Assembly: GCA_018660405.1 (NCBI GenBank) | Contig: JABJKL010000209.1 | Location: forward strand, 1-7,309 | Reading direction: 5' to 3' | Origin: Pseudomonadota bacterium | Lineage (GTDB): Bacteria; Pseudomonadota; Gammaproteobacteria; Arenicellales; Arenicellaceae | DNA: 7,309 nt | In this document: in pieces, positions 1 through 5,559 of the stretch | Layout: every line of letters begins with the position of its first letter | How positions within the stretch are numbered: position 1 is the first letter of the stretch | The notes under the pieces: model-generated | What the model was told of the DNA's origin: nothing | What the model saw: only the letters and a program-made list of their open reading frames with translations | The model's database searches: none | Translations under genes and position numbers: made by a program

Positions 1-1
1 G

Positions 2-55
2 CACAGTTCACTCAACTATATGACGCCGTTGGCGTTTGCAAACCAAGCAGCATAA
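2..55 (+). CDS. IS3-family transposase OrfB, C-terminal fragment
   Basis: Seventeen codons and a TAA stop (53-55) are visible; the rest is off the left edge. The tail carries the HSSLxYxTPxxF signature found just after the last catalytic region of IS3-family integrase-like transposases. The catalytic DDE residues are not in the window, so whether the enzyme is intact cannot be judged. About 48 bp separate its stop from the outer end of the element, a usual distance for this family. The call rests on a short motif together with the correctly placed terminal repeat. Confidence 0.72.
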   Translation, partial: HSSLNYMTPLAFANQAA

Positions 56-83
56 AATGAATTATCTCATCCAAGAAATGGTA

Positions 84-103
84 CTAACTTGGGGGAAAGG
101 TCA
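84..103 (-). repeat. Right terminal inverted repeat of the IS3-family element
   Basis: Read inward from the junction on the minus strand, the end is TGACCTTTCCCCCAAGTTAG. The TGA tip and C-rich block are typical of IS3-family ends, where the OrfAB transposase binds. The inner limit of the repeat is a guess, because the left copy is not available for comparison. If the element made a target duplication it should be ACG or ACGG (from 104), repeated just outside its left end. Confidence 0.7.
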
Positions 104-648
104 ACGGCACCCTCATTGGGCCGCCAATGCCCAGCCCTTTTTATGCGGCTATGTCTGACGCTGATGTAAAAGCGATTGTGGCGTACCTGAGAACGATTAA
201 GCCCGTTAAAAACGTCATACCAAAATCTGAGTATTATATTCCGCTTCCGGCCAATTACGGTCCGAAAGTGGGTTCTGTTCCAGAAATTAGCAAGGATGAT
301 CCGGTTGCCTATGGAGAATATCTTGCTCATTCACTGGGGCATTGCACCGAGTGTCATACGCCGGTGGTAGAAGGCCATACCGACTTTAATCTCTTGAATG
401 CAGGCGGGCGAATTTTACCGAATGTTTCCGGGCTCGGTTTCACCGCTGTTTCCAGAAATATTACCCCCCACCCGGAAACGGGGATTGGTCAATGGACAGA
501 TGAAGAGATCAAACGGGCCATCACCAAGGGCATTAGCCGTGATGGCCGTGAATTACTTAACGTAATGGCATTTTCTTATTACGATAAAATGAGTGATGAA
601 GATATAGACGCTCTCGTGGCGTATCTGAGATCAGTACCGCCACTCTAA
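104..648 (+). pseudogene. Cytochrome c gene, 5' part removed or displaced by the IS insertion
   Basis: The remnant matches residues 107-288 of the intact neighbour (715-1584) at roughly 70% identity by eye, starting exactly at the IS junction (GTLIGPPMPSP against GTIIGPPMPSP). It keeps the presumed first-domain Met ligand (GPPMP), the second haem site CTECH and the second Met (NVMAF), and ends at TAA 646-648. It lacks the signal peptide and the first CXXCH, and a stop at 85-87 closes the frame inside the IS. An ATG at 127 could open a 173-codon frame, but without a signal peptide the product could not reach the periplasm for haem attachment. The missing half may still exist on the far side of the IS. 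The body shows no internal stop or frameshift, so the disruption looks recent. One glycine present in the neighbour after MPSP is missing. Confidence 0.85.
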
Positions 649-714
649 ATTTTGTCTTAAAAAAACGGGCTCAAAAACTAGAAAGCCTTAACTATAAAAC
701 CTGGGAGCACAACA

Positions 715-1584
715 ATGAAAACCAAAGTAATAACAATAATTTCAATAATTTGTTCCTTGAGCCTGAGTGCGGTAGCGGTCGCCCAGGATGATGCCCTTCT
801 GGAGCGAGGGACTTACCTAATGGAGGGCATTCTTGCTTGTGAGAATTGCCATACACCCAAAGACCCTGAAACCCACGCAGAAATTAGAAGCATGGCCTTC
901 GCAGGTGCTAATGTTTTGAGCGATGAAGCTCATACTCCTTATGCGCCTAATATTACGATGGACGTCGAGACAGGAATCGGGAGTTGGACCGATGAAGAAA
1001 TCATAACCGCGATGCGCGATGGTCTCCGACCGGACGGAACGATCATTGGTCCGCCGATGCCCAGCCCGGGATTTTACGCCACTATGTCAGACAACGATGT
1101 CAGAGCAGTTGTGGCCTACCTGAGAACGGTAGAACCGGTTAACAACGTGGTGCCTAAATCGACATACAATTTTCCGCTCCCGCCTAATTATGGTCCTAAA
1201 GTAGAGTCCGTTGCCGAACCCGACAGGAGCGATCCAATCGCCTACGGAAAATACGTTACCGAATCTCTGGGCCACTGTGGCGCCTGTCACACACCGTTAG
1301 GTGAGGGCGGGCTTGACTTTAGTCGCCACAACGCAGGCGGTCAGGTTTTCGCCAATCTTTTCGGTTTTAATATGACCGCAGTTTCCTTGAATATTACCCC
1401 TCACCCCACGGCCGGGATTGGTGAATGGACCGACGAAGAAATTAAACGAGCCATTACCAAAGGTATCAGTCGCGATGGCCGCGAATTAGCCAAGGTCATG
1501 GCGTTCTCGTATTACGACAAGATCAATGATGAAGATCTGGATGCGATGGTTGCTTATCTAAGAGCATTGCCACCGATCCAGTAA
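715..1584 (+). CDS. Periplasmic di-haem cytochrome c
   Basis: A 289-residue exported electron-transfer protein. Residues 1-23 form a Sec signal peptide (basic start, hydrophobic core, AVA before Gln24). Two cytochrome c domains follow. Domain 1 has CENCH at 42-46 and a likely Met ligand at 115 (GPPMP); domain 2 has CGACH at 188-192 and a likely Met at 262 (KVMAF). Both contain the NITxxxxxGIGxWTDEEI block typical of cytochrome subunits of membrane-bound alcohol, aldehyde, gluconate and nicotinate-type dehydrogenases, so it probably passes electrons from a periplasmic dehydrogenase toward the respiratory chain. No dehydrogenase gene is in the window, so the partner is unknown. The start is supported by GGGAG at 703-707, 7 nt upstream. 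A weak TATAAA (693-698) might be a -10 box. It is the surviving member of a tandem pair. Confidence 0.9.
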   Translation: MKTKVITIISIICSLSLSAVAVAQDDALLERGTYLMEGILACENCHTPKDPETHAEIRSMAFAGANVLSDEAHTPYAPNITMDVETGIGSWTDEEIITAMRDGLRPDGTIIGPPMPSPGFYATMSDNDVRAVVAYLRTVEPVNNVVPKSTYNFPLPPNYGPKVESVAEPDRSDPIAYGKYVTESLGHCGACHTPLGEGGLDFSRHNAGGQVFANLFGFNMTAVSLNITPHPTAGIGEWTDEEIKRAITKGISRDGRELAKVMAFSYYDKINDEDLDAMVAYLRALPPIQ

Positions 1585-1601
1585 ACCAAACACCTGGTTT
1601 A
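1582..1601 (+). terminator. Hairpin overlapping the cytochrome stop codon
   Basis: TAAACCA and TGGTTTA form a perfect 7-bp stem around a 6-nt loop, and the left arm begins with the TAA stop (1582-1584). The stem is AT-rich and no T-tract follows, so it may protect the mRNA 3' end or be chance rather than be an intrinsic terminator. Confidence 0.3.
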
Positions 1602-1646
1602 GGGCGCCACGCTAGTTATAAAGCGTAACCGTACTCAAACAGGCTG

Positions 1647-1674
1647 AGGCCTTTGCACGAGCATGCGAAGGCCT
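1647..1674. terminator. Possible bidirectional hairpin between convergent genes
   Basis: AGGCCTTTGC (1647-1656) pairs with GCGAAGGCCT (1665-1674) through 10 pairs including one G-T wobble, with an 8-nt loop. It lies between the cytochrome gene and the convergent phosphatase gene, where a shared terminator is expected. Neither side has a good T-tract, so efficiency is doubtful. The remainder of 1585-1700 holds only a 5-bp ACGCT/AGCGT inverted repeat (1609-1626) and no gene. Confidence 0.4.
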
Positions 1675-1700
1675 TCCATTTCCGCCGACAATTCTGGCAA

Positions 1701-2243
1701 CTATTCCGACAATGCGGCTCTAACCGCCGGTTCAAGACGGGTGAGCCCCCAGCGCTTGCCCTCTTCAACAGCGGCATCAGTGCTGGCACCATTTTCTTGC
1801 GCTTCAGATATAGCGGCCAATGCACCCACCCGGTTACTGCTGCCGCAATGGACCAACACAGGCTCGTTGCCAAAAGATTTTAGTAGTGACTGTAACGACG
1901 CGGCGTTTACGGGGTTAATATCACCAGCGCCATCAATTGGAATATTGTGGTAAGTCACACCATCGATCGATTCAACATATTCCTGTTCGTTCCAATCAAG
2001 CTCGCTCGCAGGGCGCAAACTAACAACATGCTTGATGCCAGAATTGCCTAGTGTCGTTAGTTGCTCTTGTGTCGGCTGGCCTGCAGAAAATACGCTGGCT
2101 TCCGGGTGGTTAAGGTTCATTATTTCCGAGTTTTGAATGGCCTCAACATTGAGCGTATTTTGGGTTGTCGCCAAAGACGAACAACCGATGGTTAAAAATG
2201 CAAAGACACTCATTACGGCTAATCTTCTAATTGTTTTCATCAT
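1701..2243 (-). CDS. Lipoprotein with DUF442-type (PTP-like) phosphatase domain
   Basis: Taken from the MMKTIRR start, this is 180 residues. Residues 1-20 form a lipoprotein signal (FLTIG before Cys21); Ser22-Ser23 follow the lipid-bearing Cys, so outer-membrane sorting with the domain in the periplasm is likely. The body resembles the small phosphatase family first named beta-lactamase hydrolase-like: FSAGQPT (52-58), HVVSLRP (72-78), a loop with Asp104, and the P-loop VHCGSSNRVG (131-140) with nucleophile Cys133 and Arg138. The CX4R spacing, rather than classical CX5R, is what the DUF442 family shows. Substrate unknown. The start is decided by AGGA (2249-2252) 5 nt before ATG 2243 or 8 nt before ATG 2240. 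An upstream frame to 2339 would add 32 residues, overlap the RRM gene and bury the signal peptide, so it is rejected. Last gene of a three-gene operon, 16 nt after the RRM stop. Confidence 0.83.
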   Translation of the reverse strand: MMKTIRRLAVMSVFAFLTIGCSSLATTQNTLNVEAIQNSEIMNLNHPEASVFSAGQPTQEQLTTLGNSGIKHVVSLRPASELDWNEQEYVESIDGVTYHNIPIDGAGDINPVNAASLQSLLKSFGNEPVLVHCGSSNRVGALAAISEAQENGASTDAAVEEGKRWGLTRLEPAVRAALSE

Positions 2244-2248
2244 TTTGA

Positions 2249-2252
2249 TCCT
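2249..2252 (-). promoter_or_regulatory. Shine-Dalgarno AGGA deciding the lipoprotein start
   Basis: On the minus strand AGGA is followed by TCAAA and then two adjacent ATG codons (2243 and 2240). It lies in the short gap after the RRM stop codon and supports the short lipoprotein start over the longer open frame. Confidence 0.6.
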
Positions 2253-2259
2253 ATTCACG

Positions 2260-2541
2260 TTATGGTTTGAATACGGGTGTGGAGAGACTTTTGGGCGAAA
2301 CTTGAAATTCGGCCTTTTTGACACGAATTTTATTTTCACCCACCAGGCGGCCGTTTAATGCCTGCATGGCAGCCTTGGCCTCTCCGGCCCTGGGCATTTC
2401 AACAAAGCCAAACCCCTTCGACTTGCCAGTTTCTTTGTCCATGATTATAGAACAGAACTGTATATTGCCAAGCGGATCAAACAAAGCTTTGAGTTCAGCT
2501 TCAGTGGTGCTGCGGTCGAGATTGCGGATTAATAATTTCAC
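2260..2541 (-). CDS. Single-RRM RNA-binding protein
   Basis: A 93-residue cytoplasmic protein consisting almost wholly of one RNA recognition motif. RNP2 is LLIRNL (3-8) and RNP1 is KGFGFVEM (42-49), with the aromatic residues that stack on RNA bases; the beta-alpha-beta order is complete, ending near KIRVKKAE (71-78), followed by a short tail. Proteins of this size and layout occur widely in proteobacteria and cyanobacteria (Rbp-type); their RNA targets are mostly undefined. The start codon is GTG (2541-2539), not ATG. It shares its first G with the TAG stop of the kinase gene, and GGAGG lies 4 nt upstream inside the kinase 3' end, so translational coupling is likely. It sits between a kinase and a phosphatase gene in one operon. 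Confidence 0.92.
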   Translation of the reverse strand: MKLLIRNLDRSTTEAELKALFDPLGNIQFCSIIMDKETGKSKGFGFVEMPRAGEAKAAMQALNGRLVGENKIRVKKAEFQVSPKSLSTPVFKP

Positions 2542-3392
2542 TAAGCCTCCGCCTCGCGAAGCCGCTCTTGTCGTTTCGCCTCGTCGGCCAACACAGATTC
2601 AATCTCACTGACCACCGCTGCCACATCTGCCTGATGCGTATCTTCGGCGTGAATTCCGCTCAGTGCGGTATCTTCGTAAAGCTCACCTTGCTCATATAGC
2701 GCCCACATTTCGTGTGCACTACGGTTCTTTAACAGCTCCGGAGAGTACTGCCCATAGTAATTGTTGATGTTTTGTACATCGCGAATCAGCATTTCTTCAG
2801 CACGATTATTCGCGGAGGCATCAACCGCCTGCGGTAAGTCTATGATCACCGGTCCTTGAGCATCTACCAGCACATTGAACTCTGACAAATCTCCGTGCAC
2901 CATACCGATACAAAGCATTTTCTTTACGTATTCCATAACGGTCGCATGGTCTTTTATCGCCGCATCGGCGGTCATCGACACGTCTGTCAATCGCGGCGCG
3001 ACGAGACCTTCAGCGTCGGTGATCAATTCCATCAGCAACACACCATCGAAGCAGCCATAGGTTTCCGGCACTCGCACATCTGTGTTTGCCAGCTTAATCA
3101 GGGCATCAACTTCCGCGGTTTGCCAAACTTCTTCCTGCTGTTTACGACCGTAAGACGAACCCCGTTCCATAGCGCGTGCGCGCCGGGTGTTGCGAACCTT
3201 GCGACCCTCCTGGTACTGAACCGCTTGCTTGAAGCCGCGTTTTAACGACTCCTTGTACACTTTGGCGCAGCGAATTTCACCCAGCGAGCTCACCACGAAA
3301 ACATCGGCTTCTTTACCACTCATTAAGCGGCTGATCACCTCGTCTACCAGGCCGTCTTCGACCAGCGGTTGAATTCTATTGGGGACTTTCAC
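2541..3392 (-). CDS. RIO1-family atypical protein kinase
   Basis: With the chosen GTG start, 283 residues. RIO hallmarks are in order: SGKEADVFV (25-33) as nucleotide-binding loop, Lys44 in CAKVYKE, the flexible basic loop near 61-83, MELITD (121-126) as hinge, catalytic HGDLSEFN (166-173) with Asp168 and Asn173, and metal-binding IIDLPQ (183-188) with Asp185. The C-terminal tail (about 245-283) is acidic and helical. In bacteria this is the Pseudomonas-type RIO kinase family with poorly known substrates; archaeal and eukaryotic relatives act in ribosome maturation. Start choice: family members usually begin MKxPxRIxPLVEDG, matching GTG 3392. An in-frame ATG at 3440 adds 16 atypical residues and overlaps a candidate -10 box. 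Neither start has a clear Shine-Dalgarno. First gene of the operon with the RRM and phosphatase genes. Confidence 0.92.
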   Translation of the reverse strand: MKVPNRIQPLVEDGLVDEVISRLMSGKEADVFVVSSLGEIRCAKVYKESLKRGFKQAVQYQEGRKVRNTRRARAMERGSSYGRKQQEEVWQTAEVDALIKLANTDVRVPETYGCFDGVLLMELITDAEGLVAPRLTDVSMTADAAIKDHATVMEYVKKMLCIGMVHGDLSEFNVLVDAQGPVIIDLPQAVDASANNRAEEMLIRDVQNINNYYGQYSPELLKNRSAHEMWALYEQGELYEDTALSGIHAEDTHQADVAAVVSEIESVLADEAKRQERLREAEA

Positions 3393-3438
3393 TTGACTGA
3401 AAAAGCATTGGGTTCTGTTGACAGTTATTCTGCTGCGC

Positions 3439-3444
3439 ATAATA
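3439..3444 (-). promoter_or_regulatory. Candidate -10 box (TATTAT) for the RIO kinase operon
   Basis: TATTAT on the minus strand overlaps the alternative ATG at 3440. Initiation about 7 nt downstream would exclude that ATG and leave roughly a 40-nt leader before GTG 3392. No convincing -35 element is visible at the normal spacing, so this is only a candidate. Confidence 0.3.
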
Positions 3445-3500
3445 CAGCAAGCACCGGTGTTTAAGGTGGCGAGAATTATCGTTTACGCAAATTTCGATAC

Positions 3501-3530
3501 TTGTTTTAGTCGGCGGTTAATCTATATGAT
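3501..3530 (+). promoter_or_regulatory. Candidate sigma-70 promoter of the glutathione S-transferase gene
   Basis: TTGTTT (3501-3506) and TATGAT (3525-3530) are separated by 18 bp, a fair match to sigma-70 elements, and lie 28 bp upstream of the transferase ATG. Predicted initiation is near 3537. Confidence 0.55.
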
Positions 3531-3533
3531 AGA

Positions 3534-3550
3534 CCCCTAATAAACAGGGG
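3534..3550 (+). repeat. Inverted repeat CCCCT/AGGGG enclosing the transferase ribosome binding site
   Basis: CCCCT (3534-3538) and AGGGG (3546-3550) flank a 7-nt AT-rich spacer. AGGGG is the probable Shine-Dalgarno, 8 nt before ATG 3559. If transcription starts upstream of 3534 the left arm could mask it; if it starts near 3537 the repeat is more likely an operator or chance. Confidence 0.4.
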
Positions 3551-3558
3551 ATTGATAA

Positions 3559-4188
3559 ATGTCGTTAACACTTTTTGGTTTTGGGGCTTCGCGTTCGTTT
3601 CGATGCTTGTGGGCGTTGGAAGAGGCGGGCCTGGATTTTGAGTACATTCCGCTAACATTTGGAAGTGATGAGGCGGGTGGCTCCCAGTGTGATGATTACC
3701 TGGTCAGAAACCCACAGGGCAAGGTACCCACTTTGCAGCATGATGATTTTGTGCTCACCGAAAGTGCAGCCATTCTGAACTATATTGACACCCTGGCCGA
3801 TGGCCGGTTTATTCCAAAGGGCGCAAAAGCCAGAGCCAAATATGACGAGCTTGCTAGCTTTGTGGTGACCGAATTGGAACAACCTCTGTGGACATTCGGT
3901 AAGCATCGTTTTGCGATTCCCGAGGAATATCGAGTGGAAGCAATTTTCGAAACGGCGAATTGGGAGTTCAAAAAGGCGCTCAACACCTTGCAGAAGTTAG
4001 TCGCGCTGGACAGCGCCCCAAACCATTATGCGCTGGGTGACTCGTTCACGTTTGCCGACATTCTACTGGCACAGACCTTTCATTGGGCTTTTCGGTTTGA
4101 GATCGAAGTGCCGCAGGAATGCCTGGATTTTCGCGACGAGATGTTTAAGCGTCCCGCTTGCGTTAAAGCGTTGGCGCGTATCGAGTAG
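3559..4188 (+). CDS. Glutathione S-transferase family protein
   Basis: A 209-residue soluble two-domain protein of usual family length. The N-terminal thioredoxin-like domain (about 1-80) has FGFGASRSFR (6-15), where Ser11 or Ser13 is the likely glutathione-activating residue, the cis-proline segment NPQGKVPTL (51-59) and the gamma-glutamyl-binding ESAAI (68-72). The helical C-terminal domain (about 90-205) has the folding N-cap motif GDSFTFADI (160-168). These proteins conjugate or reduce electrophiles and peroxides with glutathione in the cytoplasm; class and substrate cannot be read here. It stands alone, with its own candidate promoter and a Shine-Dalgarno AGGGG 8 nt upstream, divergent from the RIO operon and convergent with the PepSY-TM gene. 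Confidence 0.92.
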   Translation: MSLTLFGFGASRSFRCLWALEEAGLDFEYIPLTFGSDEAGGSQCDDYLVRNPQGKVPTLQHDDFVLTESAAILNYIDTLADGRFIPKGAKARAKYDELASFVVTELEQPLWTFGKHRFAIPEEYRVEAIFETANWEFKKALNTLQKLVALDSAPNHYALGDSFTFADILLAQTFHWAFRFEIEVPQECLDFRDEMFKRPACVKALARIE

Positions 4189-4216
4189 GGCTTAATTAGG
4201 GTAGGGCTTAGGGCTT
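4185..4216 (+). repeat. Short direct repeats of GTAGGGCTTA at the transferase stop
   Basis: GTAGGGCTTA occurs at 4185-4194 (containing the TAG stop) and again at 4201-4210, followed at once by GGGCTT (4211-4216). It looks like small slippage duplications in the gap between convergent genes. No function is proposed. Confidence 0.6.
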
Positions 4217-4219
4217 GGC

Positions 4220-4250
4220 GGGCAGCTATTTCTGCCCCCGAAGTTTTTTG
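4220..4250 (+). terminator. Candidate intrinsic terminator of the transferase gene
   Basis: GGGCAG (4220-4225) pairs with CTGCCC (4232-4237) around a 6-nt loop, and a T6 run follows at 4244-4249. The loop contains the TAG stop (minus-strand reading of 4226-4228) of the convergent PepSY-TM gene, so the terminator lies within that gene's 3' end. The 6-nt gap between stem and T-run lowers confidence. The minus-strand side has no T-run. Confidence 0.5.
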
Positions 4251-5290
4251 GTAAAACTCACTAAACCCAAAAAGCTCAGCACGCACAGTCCCACACCGAA
4301 TATAAATACGGTTATGCGGTACCACAGCCGATCCACCTTGGCGGTGTGCAGCGGGGAACCCAGATTATAGAGCTGCTCAACCGCGGGCAGCCTGCCTGCG
4401 TTTAAACGCATATCCATATAGCCCCGGTCGGCATCAATATATAACAGGCTTAAACCACTCTGATTCCAGTCGCCAGCCTGCTGCGTACCAATCAGCCGAT
4501 ACGAAGATATTGCGGGCGGCCGAACTGAGCGTATGGTGCCACCAGGAAAGCTTGCCTGCGCACGACTGAACGCCGACAGCCAATCTCCATGTTCAGGGCC
4601 GCTTAGCTCGTCCAGCTCTTCCGTATATAAATTGCTGCAGGCTTCTGTCCGCCGATAGTCTTCAAGCAGCAGTTCTTCCGTTTGCGTGGGGAAGCTCAAC
4701 ATCGCACCCGTTATCAACAGCACGCAGGCGGGCAGTGCCGTTAAAATTCCAATATTACGGTGCGTGGCTAATAAGTTACTGCGGCCCCAACCAGCCACCC
4801 ACAAGCGCCAGTTAAATGCGCTGCGGGCCGGCCACCACACGATCAAACCCACAAACACCAGCAATACCATCGCCAAAGCGGCGATACCCACGATCATTAG
4901 TCCGGTATTACCCAATAACAATCGGTGGTGCAGGTCGTATAACCATTCTTCGGGCCGGTCGTTTAAATACCATTGGTCAACCAGCGCGCCTGTGTTATCC
5001 AGCAGTGCGTAATTGCTGCCCGGCAAAAACACTTTGTGCAAGCCAAGATTCTCGTAGCCAAAGGCCAGTAGCAATACCTCGTCACCAAATTGAGCTTCCG
5101 CTGCCGACGCTACCGTGGTCGCCAGTTCAGGGGTGATTTCCATTACCGAACGCGATACAGGTTCGGTGAGCCACAGATACTCCTTCTTCCACACCAGTGC
5201 AGAACCAGTGATTGAGACGAGTAGAATAAGTAAAGCCAGCACAAACCCACCCCAGGCGTGCAGGCTGCGTAAAAAGGAGATAATTTTCAT
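4226..5290 (-). CDS. PepSY-TM family inner-membrane protein (possible ferric-siderophore reductase type)
   Basis: A 354-residue membrane protein with four predicted helices (about 14-35, 129-153, 179-199, 324-346) and two periplasmic regions (about 36-128 and 200-323), the PepSY-associated TM arrangement. It starts with the family signature LRSLHAWGGF (7-16). Histidines at helix ends (His11, His121/122, His177, His315) match the haem-ligand pattern of the FoxB-type siderophore-reductase branch, so a haem-based role in reducing ferric siderophores is plausible but inferred; no TonB receptor or siderophore gene is nearby. ATG 5290 is the only start: an in-frame TGA lies at 5311-5309 and no other start codon comes between. 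No Shine-Dalgarno is present and TATAAT lies 6 nt upstream, suggesting a leaderless transcript. Confidence 0.85.
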   Translation of the reverse strand: MKIISFLRSLHAWGGFVLALLILLVSITGSALVWKKEYLWLTEPVSRSVMEITPELATTVASAAEAQFGDEVLLLAFGYENLGLHKVFLPGSNYALLDNTGALVDQWYLNDRPEEWLYDLHHRLLLGNTGLMIVGIAALAMVLLVFVGLIVWWPARSAFNWRLWVAGWGRSNLLATHRNIGILTALPACVLLITGAMLSFPTQTEELLLEDYRRTEACSNLYTEELDELSGPEHGDWLSAFSRAQASFPGGTIRSVRPPAISSYRLIGTQQAGDWNQSGLSLLYIDADRGYMDMRLNAGRLPAVEQLYNLGSPLHTAKVDRLWYRITVFIFGVGLCVLSFLGLVSFTKKLRGQK

Positions 5291-5296
5291 CGCGGC

Positions 5297-5302
5297 ATTA
5301 TA
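5297..5302 (-). promoter_or_regulatory. TATAAT -10 box of the PepSY-TM gene (probable leaderless start)
   Basis: A perfect TATAAT on the minus strand is followed by GCCGCG and then the ATG at 5290, so normal initiation would fall on or next to the A of the start codon. No good -35 is visible. A 4-bp inverted repeat (GCGG at 5292-5295, CCGC at 5313-5316) brackets the box and could mark a regulator site; a convincing Fur box was not seen. Confidence 0.5.
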
Positions 5303-5482
5303 AAAGAATCAACCGCTAAAGGAATCCCTCTTCCCTCTATTATTGCCAATATCAGGCACAAGCGCCCAGTTCAAGCTCGTGGAGATATAAGTCGGCGCAG
5401 ACGTAATACCGGCCTTGTGAAGCGTTTTTAACATTAAACCTGAAATATGGCCGTATAAACTACAAAATGGCCGTAATAACGC

Positions 5483-5488
5483 TATAAA
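5483..5488 (+). promoter_or_regulatory. Candidate upstream -10 box (TATAAA) paired with repeat copy 2
   Basis: TATAAA lies at the same 16-bp distance from repeat copy 2 as TATAAT does from copy 3, suggesting a duplicated promoter-operator unit. No clear -35 element is present. Confidence 0.3.
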
Positions 5489-5511
5489 TAGACAGATATC
5501 TAATAACAACC

Positions 5512-5523
5512 CATATTAATATG
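5512..5523. repeat. Perfect 12-bp palindrome CATATTAATATG
   Basis: The palindrome lies directly upstream of the likely promoter of the winged-helix gene and touches its -35 region. Its core ATTAAT (5515-5520) recurs at 5525-5530, one helical turn on, just ahead of repeat copy 3. It could be a second regulator site; in such AT-rich DNA chance remains possible. Confidence 0.4.
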
Positions 5524-5544
5524 TATTAATGGCCGTATTAGTGG

Positions 5545-5550
5545 TATAAT
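5545..5550 (+). promoter_or_regulatory. TATAAT -10 box of the winged-helix gene
   Basis: A consensus TATAAT lies 9 nt before ATG 5560, so initiation at about 5557 would give a leaderless or nearly leaderless mRNA. The hexamer 17 bp upstream (TGTATT, 5522-5527) is a poor -35. The spacer holds ATGGCCGTA copy 3, so a bound protein would directly affect RNA polymerase here. Confidence 0.55.
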
Positions 5551-5559
5551 TACAAGAAT

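Larger units (their letters stand above)
1..103 (+). mobile_element. Right end of an IS3-family insertion sequence (partial)
   Basis: Only the 3' end of the element is in the window. Two things support it. Frame 2 from base 2 reads HSSLNYMTPLAFANQAA then stop, which has the form of the C-terminus of IS3-family OrfB (DDE) transposases (pattern HSxLxYxTPxxF). Downstream, the reverse complement of 84-103 begins TGACC and is rich in C, as IS3-family terminal repeats are; these normally start with TGA. The junction agrees: homology of the flanking cytochrome gene to its intact paralogue begins at 104, immediately after the terminal TCA. The left end, the rest of the transposase and the target duplication lie outside the window, so the IS3 subgroup cannot be decided. 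Confidence 0.8.

Noticed and set aside
23..35. Inverted repeat ACGCC-GTT-GGCGT as a terminator or integron attC-like site
   Set aside because: It lies within the transposase coding end, has no T-tract, and lacks the conserved attC core sites.
127..648. Functional 173-residue cytochrome starting at ATG 127
   Set aside because: This ATG is an internal Met of the paralogue (the presumed haem ligand in GPPMP); there is no ribosome site, signal peptide or first haem site.
2244..2339. 32-residue N-terminal extension of the lipoprotein phosphatase
   Set aside because: It would overlap the RRM gene by 80 bp and bury the lipoprotein signal; AGGA supports the MM start at 2243/2240.
3393..3440. Additional 16 residues at the RIO kinase N-terminus from ATG 3440
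   Set aside because: Family members begin at the MKxPxRI position, and a candidate -10 box overlaps this ATG. It cannot be fully excluded.
5309..5509. 66-codon minus-strand frame in the AT-rich control region
   Set aside because: It begins with TTG, lacks a Shine-Dalgarno and domain pattern, and is contradicted by the operator-like repeats occupying the same DNA.
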